NCBI RefSeq assembly: GCF_019890635.1
Contig: NZ_JAIOAB010000022.1
Location: forward strand, 36,576 to 100,575
Length of the DNA stretch: 64,000 bases
Reading direction: 5' to 3'
Source: Streptomyces sennicomposti
GTDB lineage: Bacteria; Actinomycetota; Actinomycetes; Streptomycetales; Streptomycetaceae
The position numbers and the translations under genes are program-made. This document shows, one piece after another, positions 58,054 through 64,000 of the stretch (the stretch's first letter is position 1; each line of letters begins with the position of its first letter). The notes below the pieces were generated by a model, which did not search any database, was not told the origin of the DNA, and saw only the letters and a program-made list of their open reading frames with translations.

Positions 58054-59286
58054 TCAGCCCACCGCCTTCTTCACCGGGGGCGCGACGGCCGCCGAGGGAA
58101 CGTCGGAGACCAGCTGCGGCTGGGCGGCCGCGCCCGTGCCCTTCAGCTTGGCCGTGAACATGGGCTGGAGCAGGGCGTGGTCCTCGGCGCGGATCTGCTC
58201 CTTGCCCTTGGGCCCGTCGAAGCTCCAGCCCTCCAGCGCTTTGACCATGGCGGAGGTGTCGGTGGCGCTGCCGGACTCGATGGCGTGCACGATCATCTGG
58301 GCGGCGGTGAAGCCGTCCGGGCTGAACAGGTCGGGGGTGCCGCCCGCCTTGGTGATGCCGTCGAGCATCGCCTTCTCCACCGGGTTGCCGCCGCCGGCGC
58401 CCGGGAAGTAGTGGGCGAGGAAGGACACCTTGGAGCCGGCCGAGCCGAAGATCGGGTACGAGGCGGTGCCGGCCAGCCCGGTGACCACCTTCCCCGCGTC
58501 CAGCACACCCTGCTGGTCGAGTGCGGTCCACAGCGCGGGGGCGGTGGCGCCCGCCCACGCCACGAACACCAGGTCCGGCTTGCCGGCCTTGGCCTGCCGG
58601 GCGAACGGCGTGAGGTCGGTGGCGCTCGGCGGGGCCAGCACGGATTCGACCTTCGCGCCCTTCGCGCCGAGCACGGCCTTCACCGCGGCGACGTTGGCCT
58701 GCCCGAACGCCGAGTTCTGCGCGAGCACGGTGACCTTCTTGCCCCGGGGATCGCCGAGCAGCGACCCGGCGGTCAGGGTGTCCTGGTAGGACTGGCGGCC
58801 GGAGCGGAAGGTGTAGGCGTTGACGCCGGTGACCGCGTCGGTGGCGGCGGGGCCGCTGACGTAGAGCACCTTGTTCTGCGCGGCCAGCGGCGCCATCTGG
58901 AGCGCCACCCCGGAGTCGGTGGTCCCGGCGATGATCTTGTAGCCCTTGCCGACCAGGGTCTTGGTCGCGGCGACGGCCTTCGCCGGGTCGCCCGCGTCGT
59001 CCTGCTCGGTGACCTCGATCGGATGCCCGCCGGCCTTGTCGGTGCCGTGCGTGGCGTACGCGAGGCCCGCCTTGAAGCCCTCCTCGTACTGCTTGCCGTA
59101 GGCGGCGAGCAGCCCGCTGCGGGAGTAGACCAGCCCGACCTTGACCGGGTCCGACGCCTTGTCGCCGGCGGTGGATGTGCCGGCGGTGCCCGCCGAGGAG
59201 CAGCCGGCGACCAGGGCGCCCGCGGCGAGCAGGGTGAGCATCGAGACGGATCTGCTTCTGAGGGTGCGCATGGCTGGGGAACGCAT
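58054..59286 (-). CDS. livK: ABC substrate-binding lipoprotein LivK-type
   Basis: A 410-residue periplasmic-binding protein type I. The signal peptide ends with the lipobox LVAGC, lipidated Cys29. The mature chain has VKVGLVYSRSGLLAAYGKQYEEG, the AGTTDSGVALQMAPLAAQ region and SYPIFGSAGSKV. The ATG at 59286 is followed by another at 59271. The family binds leucine-type amino acids but also amides, urea and aromatic acids. First gene of the livKGFHM-hydrolase operon, divergent from the CoA-transferase genes. Confidence 0.9.
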   Translation of the reverse strand: MRSPAMRTLRSRSVSMLTLLAAGALVAGCSSAGTAGTSTAGDKASDPVKVGLVYSRSGLLAAYGKQYEEGFKAGLAYATHGTDKAGGHPIEVTEQDDAGDPAKAVAATKTLVGKGYKIIAGTTDSGVALQMAPLAAQNKVLYVSGPAATDAVTGVNAYTFRSGRQSYQDTLTAGSLLGDPRGKKVTVLAQNSAFGQANVAAVKAVLGAKGAKVESVLAPPSATDLTPFARQAKAGKPDLVFVAWAGATAPALWTALDQQGVLDAGKVVTGLAGTASYPIFGSAGSKVSFLAHYFPGAGGGNPVEKAMLDGITKAGGTPDLFSPDGFTAAQMIVHAIESGSATDTSAMVKALEGWSFDGPKGKEQIRAEDHALLQPMFTAKLKGTGAAAQPQLVSDVPSAAVAPPVKKAVG

Positions 59287-59646
59287 GATGGCCGGCTCCT
59301 GAGGTGTGTCGCCCGTACGCCGCCGCCGGGCGCCGTCCCTCCCGGGGAACGGCGTCCCGCAGCCCGCGGCGGTGGGAACGCGGTGGGTGGTTGGCCGGAA
59401 CGATAGGAGCGGCGCGGCGCGTACGGCATGTGGCCGGCACCCGCTCCTGGCGGCCCGGTCATGGCATCGGCACACATGGCCGGTGCCGGCCGGGGCGGCC
59501 ATCGTGAGACCGCCTGACCTCCGTCGCGGGCCGGCCGTCACGCGCCGGCCGGCCACGGCCCGGAACCGCGCCTCACGCGGCGGGCGTACGACGGTCCTTG
59601 ACGTTTCGTCAGGCGGCACGGAGATCTTGATGGGGAAGGAATCGGC
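59287..59646. other. 360-bp divergent promoter region, livK and CoA-transferase
   Basis: No gene is supported. The region must hold both promoters; a palindrome at 59599-59611 precedes the CoA-transferase genes. Confidence 0.5.
59599..59611. promoter_or_regulatory. Palindrome TGACG-TTT-CGTCA before the CoA-transferase operon
   Basis: Perfect 5-bp arms, 36-48 bp upstream of the ATG at 59647, overlapping a TTGACG that could be a -35 hexamer. No clear -10 box is at the proper distance. Confidence 0.45.
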
Positions 59647-60597
59647 ATGGACAAGGTGGTGGACTCGGCCGCGCGGGCGGTGGCGGACGTCCCCGACGGC
59701 GCGGTGCTCGCCGTGGGCGGCTTCGGCCTGTGCGGCATCCCGTCGACCCTGATCGGCGCGCTGGTCGAGGCCGGCACGTCCGGGCTGCGGGTGGTGTCCA
59801 ACAACTGCGGGGTGGACGACTACGGTCTGGGCCTGCTGCTGCGGGCCGGCCGGATCGCCCGGATGACCTCCTCCTACGTGGGCGAGAACAAGGAGTTCGC
59901 CCGGCAGTACCTCGCGGGCGAGCTGGAGGTGGAGCTGACGCCGCAGGGCACGCTCGCCGAGCGGCTGCGGGCCGGCGGCGCGGGCATCCCGGCGTTCTAC
60001 ACCCCGGCCGGGGTCGGCACCCAGGTCGAGACGGGCGGCCTGCCCTGGCGCTACGCCCCCGACGGCAGCGTGGCGGTGGCCTCGCCGCCCAAGGAGGTAC
60101 GGGAGTTCGGCGAGCGCCGCCATCTGCTGGAGGAGGCCATCACCGCCGACTTCGCGCTGGTACGGGCCGAAGTCGCCGACCGGCACGGCAACTGCGTCTT
60201 CCACGCGGCGGCGCGCAACTTCAACCCGCTGTGCGCGATGGCGGGCCGGGTCACCGTGGTCGAGGCCGAACGCATCGTGGAGGCGGGCGAGTTGCCGCCG
60301 GACGCCGTCCATCTGCCGGGGGTGTACGTGGACCGGGTGGTCGCCGTCGACACCTCGCTCGACAAACGTGTCGAGCGGCGTACGGTACGCCCGCGTCCGG
60401 CGGGTGCCGGTCCGGGGGGCGGTGGCTCCGCGGGCGGGGCTTCCGCGGGCGATGCCTCGGCGAGCGGGGCTTCCGCGGGCGGGGACGGTCGCACCCGTAC
60501 GGCCGCGACACCCGCCGCGGGCGCCACGCCCGCCACCGCCGACACGGACGGCTCCACCACCGCCGCCGCACCCCGTACCGCCACCGAGGAGAACTGA
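59647..60597 (+). CDS. 3-oxoacid CoA-transferase subunit A with repeat tail
   Basis: A 316-residue alpha subunit. [16 protein letters not shown] near residue 24 and the [15 protein letters not shown] region are the SCOT subunit-A signatures; the chain matches normal SCOT-A up to about residue 250. The final 65 residues are a Ser/Ala/Gly/Thr-rich tail with four SAGGA-type pentapeptides, not found in usual homologues. It should transfer CoA from succinyl-CoA to a 3-oxoacid such as acetoacetate or 3-oxoadipate, together with subunit B 2 bp downstream. Confidence 0.9.
   Translation: MDKVVDSAARAVADVPDGAVLAVGGFGLCGIPSTLIGALVEAGTSGLRVVSNNCGVDDYGLGLLLRAGRIARMTSSYVGENKEFARQYLAGELEVELTPQGTLAERLRAGGAGIPAFYTPAGVGTQVETGGLPWRYAPDGSVAVASPPKEVREFGERRHLLEEAITADFALVRAEVADRHGNCVFHAAARNFNPLCAMAGRVTVVEAERIVEAGELPPDAVHLPGVYVDRVVAVDTSLDKRVERRTVRPRPAGAGPGGGGSAGGASAGDASASGASAGGDGRTRTAATPAAGATPATADTDGSTTAAAPRTATEEN
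60427..60486 (+). repeat. 15-bp tandem repeat in the CoA-transferase A tail
   Basis: Four in-frame units of TCCGCGGGCGGGGCT type encode Ser-Ala-Gly-Gly-Ala variants. Confidence 0.8.
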
Positions 60598-60599
60598 CG

Positions 60600-61256
60600 A
60601 TGCCGCTCGACCGGGACCAGCTCGCCGCCCGCGCCGCGCGGGAGTTGCGCGACGGCCAGTACGTCAACCTGGGCATCGGCCTGCCCACGCTCATCCCCAA
60701 CCATCTGCCCGAGGGCGTGCACGTGGTGCTGCACTCGGAGAACGGCATCCTGGGCGTCGGCCCGTATCCGTACGAGGGCGAGGAGCACCCCGACCTGATC
60801 AACGCCGGGAAGGAGACGGTGACCACCGTCCCCGGCACGTCCTACTTCGACTCGGCGTTCTCCTTCGGCATGATCCGGGCCGGCCGGATCGACGTGTCCG
60901 TGCTGGGCGGCATGCAGGTGTCGGCCCGGGGCGACCTGGCCAACTGGATGATCCCGGGGAAGATGGTCAAGGGGATGGGCGGGGCGATGGACCTGGTCCA
61001 CGGCGCCCGCCGGCTGATCGTGGTCATGGAGCACACCGCCAAGGACGGCTCATCGAAGATCGTGGAGGAGCTGACGCTGCCCGCCACCGGCCGCCGCGTC
61101 GTCCACCGGATCATCACCGACCTGGCCGTCATCGACGTGACACCCGAGGGGCTGCGGCTGGCGGAGACCGCTCCCGGCGTCACGGTGGAGCGGGTGCGGG
61201 AGGCCACGGACGCCGAACTCCTGCTCGGCGAGGGGGCGGTGACCGGCCGGCGGTGA
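60600..61256 (+). CDS. 3-oxoacid CoA-transferase subunit B
   Basis: A 218-residue beta subunit. The catalytic Glu is in [14 protein letters not shown], preceded by [17 protein letters not shown] and followed by [30 protein letters not shown]. The ATG at 60600 lies 2 bp after the subunit A stop. With subunit A it forms a complete SCOT-type enzyme, which suits activation of a 3-oxoacid produced from compounds taken up by the liv or MHS transporters. Confidence 0.93.
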   Translation: MPLDRDQLAARAARELRDGQYVNLGIGLPTLIPNHLPEGVHVVLHSENGILGVGPYPYEGEEHPDLINAGKETVTTVPGTSYFDSAFSFGMIRAGRIDVSVLGGMQVSARGDLANWMIPGKMVKGMGGAMDLVHGARRLIVVMEHTAKDGSSKIVEELTLPATGRRVVHRIITDLAVIDVTPEGLRLAETAPGVTVERVREATDAELLLGEGAVTGRR

Positions 61257-61270
61257 CGCGGCGGGCGACT

Positions 61271-61603
61271 TCATTCCAGCGGGTCGTGGCCCCAGTTCAT
61301 CAGGGAGTGCCGCCACCGGGTGTCCGTGACGTCGCCCGAGGGCCGCTGGGCCAGGTGCCGGCGGATGTAGCCGTTCACCTTGCGCATGTGGGCGTAGTCG
61401 TCGTCCGTGAGGTCGCCCTTCTTCGCCCGGAGGATCTCCACGATCCGGCGGCCGGAGGCGTGCCCGGTGGACTCCCCGCCGTCCTTGTGCTGACCGGCGC
61501 CGCGCGACGCGTCGGTCGCCAGCCACTCCTCCAGCCGGGCCGGCTTCATGTTCACCAGCTCGCGGAAGTCCTCCCGGACCTCTTCGCGCTCGTCGTCGTC
61601 CAC
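61271..61603 (-). CDS. DUF3140 family protein
   Basis: A 110-residue charged protein. The pattern FRELVNMKPARLEEWLAT, GRRIVEILRAKKGDLTDDDYAHMRKVNGYIRRHLAQRP and SLMNWGHDP is characteristic of the DUF3140 family, common in actinobacteria and of unknown function. A single-gene unit, convergent with the CoA-transferase genes, 14 bp apart. Confidence 0.85.
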   Translation of the reverse strand: MDDDEREEVREDFRELVNMKPARLEEWLATDASRGAGQHKDGGESTGHASGRRIVEILRAKKGDLTDDDYAHMRKVNGYIRRHLAQRPSGDVTDTRWRHSLMNWGHDPLE

Positions 61604-61933
61604 GTCGCCTCGCTTCTCCTCATGGTCCCTCTGGTCCCGTCGGTCTCTTCAGCCAGCGTGCGGGGTCGGGGCGCGGTCCGCAGCTCGCGCGGACCCCCGG
61701 GGGGGCGTGCGGTGGGGGCGGTGCGGTGATCGCCGGTACCCCTGTCGTCGGCCCGTCCGGGCTGCGATCATGTGGCTGATGTGGCTGACGTAGCAGGCGC
61801 GGCAGGCGCGGCCCCGCGCGCGGCTCCGCTGCGGCCGTCCCCGCGGCGGCGGCCCGGCTTCAGGGCCGTACCGGCCGACGCCCGCCCGCCGACGCCCGCT
61901 CGCCCGCAGGCACCCGAGCCGACAGGAGTTCCC
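61604..61933. other. 330-bp gap upstream of DUF3140 and the PLP enzyme
   Basis: This divergent region has short direct repeats (TGTGGCTGA twice near 61770-61789 and GCAGGCGCG twice near 61793-61810) but no recognisable gene. A frame upstream of the PLP enzyme start (from 61772) is Ala/Pro/Arg-rich and judged non-coding. Confidence 0.45.
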
Positions 61934-63136
61934 ATGGCCCTCGACGTCGACGCGATCCGCGCGCGGATACCCGCGCTGAAGTCCGGCTCCGCACGGTTCG
62001 ACGCCCCCGGCGGCACCCAGACGCCCCAGCCGGTCATCGACGCCATCGCCGAGACCCTGTCCCGCCCGCTGGCCAACCGGGGCCGCACCACCGAGGGCGA
62101 GCGCAACGCGGACGACACCGTCGCCGACGCCCGCGCCGCCCTCGCCGATCTGCTCGGCGCCGAGCCGCGGAGCGTCGTGTTCGGGCGCAGCGCCACCCAG
62201 CTGGCGTACGACCTGTCCCGGACGCTGGCCAAGGGCTGGGGGCCGGGCGACGAGGTGGTCGTCACCCGGCTGGACCACGACTCGAACATCCGGCCCTGGG
62301 TCCAGGCGGCCGAGGCGGTCGGCGCCTCGGTGCGCTGGGCGGACTTCGATCCGGCCACCGGCGAGCTGCGTCCGGAGCACGTGGCGGCGGTGCTCTCCGC
62401 GCGCACCCGGCTGGTCGCGGTCACCGCGGCGTCCAACCTGATCGGCGCCCGCCCGGACCTTCCGGCCATCGCCGCCCTGGCGCACGAGGCGGGGGCGCTG
62501 CTGCACGTGGACGCCGTGCACTACGCCTCCCACGCCGCCGTGGACCTGGCCGCCCTGGGCGCGGACACGCTGGTGTGCTCGCCGTACAAGTTCCTCGGTC
62601 CGCACCTGGGGGTGCTGGCGGCGCGGCCCGAGTTCCTGGCGACGCTGCGCCCGGACAAGCTGCTGCCCTCCAGCGACGCCGTCCCGGAGCGGTTCGAGCT
62701 GGGCACGCTGTCGTACGAGCTGCTGGCCGGCGCCCGCGCGGCGGTGGACTTCCTCGCGGAGCTGGCGCCGGGGGCGGGCGGCACGCGCCGGGAGCGGCTG
62801 GTGGCCTCGTTCGCCGCGCTGGCGGAGCACGAGGACGCCCTGCGCGAGCGGATCGAACGGGGGCTGGCGGAGATCGGCGGGATCACCGTGTACTCGCGGG
62901 CCGCGCGGCGCACCCCGACCCTGCTGTTCACGGTGGCGGGCCTGCCGTCGGCCGAGGTCTCCCGGCACCTGGCCGCCCACGGCGTCGACGCCCCGGCCGG
63001 TACGTTCTACGCGCTGGAGGCCTCGCGGCGGCTCGGTCTGGGCGACGAGGGCGGCGTACGGGTGGGGCTCGCGCCGTACAGCTGCGCGGAGGACGTGGAC
63101 CGGCTGCTGGCGGCGCTGGAGGCGCTGGAGCGCTGA
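61934..63136 (+). CDS. Cysteine-desulfurase-like PLP enzyme lacking the catalytic Cys
   Basis: A 400-residue fold-type I PLP protein of the class V aminotransferase group (VC1184-like subfamily). The PLP-binding Lys219 is in CSPYKFLGPHLG, Asp193 in LLHVDAVHY contacts the pyridine nitrogen, and TRLDHDSNIRPW is conserved. In NifS/SufS the active-site Cys sits in an RxGxHCA-type loop; here the corresponding stretch is APAGTFYALEA with no Cys, so sulfur transfer is unlikely. ATG at 61934 has GGAG upstream. A lyase or transaminase role is likely but undefined. Confidence 0.87.
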   Translation: MALDVDAIRARIPALKSGSARFDAPGGTQTPQPVIDAIAETLSRPLANRGRTTEGERNADDTVADARAALADLLGAEPRSVVFGRSATQLAYDLSRTLAKGWGPGDEVVVTRLDHDSNIRPWVQAAEAVGASVRWADFDPATGELRPEHVAAVLSARTRLVAVTAASNLIGARPDLPAIAALAHEAGALLHVDAVHYASHAAVDLAALGADTLVCSPYKFLGPHLGVLAARPEFLATLRPDKLLPSSDAVPERFELGTLSYELLAGARAAVDFLAELAPGAGGTRRERLVASFAALAEHEDALRERIERGLAEIGGITVYSRAARRTPTLLFTVAGLPSAEVSRHLAAHGVDAPAGTFYALEASRRLGLGDEGGVRVGLAPYSCAEDVDRLLAALEALER

Positions 63137-63497
63137 ACCGGGCGTGCTCCACCGCCGACGCGTCAATGCGCTGACCATGCGAATCACCCGCCAGGGTGAG
63201 GATCCTGCGGGCGTCTGCCGGGACTTCCGGTCCTTTCACGGCCGGGAGCCCGGCCCCGTCGCCGTCTCCCTCGTCGCACCGGCCCCCCGGATCGGTGCCG
63301 CCGAAGCGACACGCCGTGCCATTCCCCGCATACGGCGATGAAACCGGCCGCATCACATTGACCGAGTCCCGTATACGGTCGCTGTTCACCGCCCCGGGTC
63401 CGAGGTTTGCTGAGGCACGCCGCCGTCCGACGGTCGCGCGGCCTCCGCGCCCCTCGCGTGGCACACCGAACCGTTCGAAAGACAGGGGGACCTCATC
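63137..63497. other. 361-bp gap before the secreted-protein gene
   Basis: No gene is supported. It contains a perfect palindrome CCGTATACGG (63369-63378) close to a TTGACC (63358-63363), perhaps part of the promoter of the next gene. Confidence 0.4.
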
Positions 63498-64000
63498 ATG
63501 TCCGTCCGGAAGACTCTCGCCCTGGTGGCCGGCCCGGCGCTGCTGGGCAGCGGCCTGACCCTGCTCGCACCGGCGAGCAGCGCGCTCGCCGCGCCGCAGA
63601 ACACCGCCTCGCCGGCCACGGCCGTGCGGCACACCCGGCCCGCCGTCGGGCTGGAGTGCGGCCGGAACTGGCCGCACCACCAGTACCGCAGGGGCGGTGT
63701 GTCCGGGGCGTACACGGCCTTCCATCTGTGTTGGGACAACCGGCGCAACGCCCGGATCGACTACTCCTCGTCCTACGTCAAGGACACCCGGACGGACCGC
63801 CAGAAGGCCTACGTGTACGTGCGGTACCAGAAGCTCATCAACGGCCACTGGAAGCGGGAGTGGACGGGCCCCCTGGCCGGCGCCGGTCCCCGCAACGGCA
63901 AGACGAAGCACTTCCAGTGGGGCAACTCCTCGGTGCAGGGGGTGGCGGTGGCCGTCTGCGCCGGCACCAAGGCCCCGTGGCAGCGGGGCAGCCACTGCAA
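63498..64000 (+). CDS. Secreted protein of unknown function, cut by the window end
   Basis: The first 167 codons of a gene running past base 64000. ATG at 63498 follows GGGGGA. A classical signal peptide (VRKTLALVAGPALLGSGLTL, cleavage near Ala-Leu-Ala-Ala at about 31) precedes a mature chain rich in Tyr, Trp and Arg with at least four Cys (e.g. LECGRNW, FHLCWDN, AVCAGT, GSHC), suggesting disulfide bonds outside the cell. No known family was recognised. Confidence 0.75.
   Translation, partial: MSVRKTLALVAGPALLGSGLTLLAPASSALAAPQNTASPATAVRHTRPAVGLECGRNWPHHQYRRGGVSGAYTAFHLCWDNRRNARIDYSSSYVKDTRTDRQKAYVYVRYQKLINGHWKREWTGPLAGAGPRNGKTKHFQWGNSSVQGVAVAVCAGTKAPWQRGSHC

Overview
The window is high-GC actinobacterial DNA, most likely from a Streptomyces chromosome. 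Codon third positions are almost always G or C, GTG starts are frequent, and many start and stop codons overlap as GTGA or ATGA. TANNNT -10 boxes sit directly upstream of start codons (leaderless genes), and one rare TTA codon is present. No rRNA, tRNA, CRISPR array, transposase or phage gene was seen. The gene set looks like accessory chromosome: two specialised-metabolite regions, two catabolic/uptake islands, and a patchwork of small regulator-enzyme pairs.

Region A (1-17.9 kb) is a hydrazine-type biosynthetic cluster. A minus-strand run holds lysine N6-hydroxylase, DAO-type flavin oxidase, a cupin-methionyl-tRNA-synthetase fusion, an AMP ligase, a carrier protein and a GNAT, with an acyl-CoA-dehydrogenase-like flavoprotein upstream. 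The first three match the machinery known to couple N6-hydroxylysine to an amino acid and release a hydrazine such as hydrazinoacetate (s56-p1, triacsin). The ligase, ACP, GNAT and dehydrogenase match the steps that load, N-acylate and oxidise that unit. Around them are genes not part of that core: a C45/Ntn acyltransferase, E1-alpha/E1-beta/E2 of a 2-oxoacid dehydrogenase, a KAS III-like enzyme with a Cys-His-His triad, a second ACP with a long tail, a MupA-type luciferase-like monooxygenase at the left edge, a YWTD propeller protein and a hydroxyacyl-CoA dehydrogenase. Two near-identical 16-bp palindromes lie in its intergenic regions. The cluster probably continues to the left of the window.

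Region B (18.4-24.2 kb) is a GntR-controlled operon resembling gallate/4-oxalomesaconate catabolism: hydratase, tautomerase, aldolase, a two-domain VOC extradiol dioxygenase and an aromatic-acid transporter. Related GntR-type operators overlap both promoters. An XRE/MmyB-type regulator and an aldo-keto reductase follow, divergent across a pair of GACCGGTC sites.

Region C (26.5-36.7 kb) looks like a second, unrecognised biosynthetic cluster. Two paralogous flavoproteins, a stand-alone adenylating enzyme, a MIO ammonia lyase, an FMN hydroxyacid oxidase, a P450 with abnormal heme and I-helix motifs, and a Kef-type antiporter form three operons. All three start from the same promoter architecture: palindrome TCAGAGCNCTCTGA, 11 bp, a TANNNT box, 7 bp, start codon, giving leaderless transcripts. 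A two-component system (36.7-38.6 kb) whose response regulator carries a TTA codon lies next to it.

Region D (38.7-49.5 kb) is a patchwork: PadR/MBL hydrolase, SDR/LysR, an AraC remnant, YwqG-like protein, GNAT, seven-blade WD40 protein, SDR/TetR and a lipoprotein. Several pairs share visible operators.

Region E (49.5-61.3 kb) is a carboxylate or amino-acid uptake and catabolism island: MHS symporter, GAF-PucR regulator, livKGFHM ABC transporter with an alpha/beta hydrolase, and a two-subunit 3-oxoacid CoA-transferase. Several of its proteins have in-frame tandem-repeat tails. The right edge has DUF3140, a PLP enzyme related to cysteine desulfurases but lacking the catalytic Cys, and a secreted protein cut by the window end.
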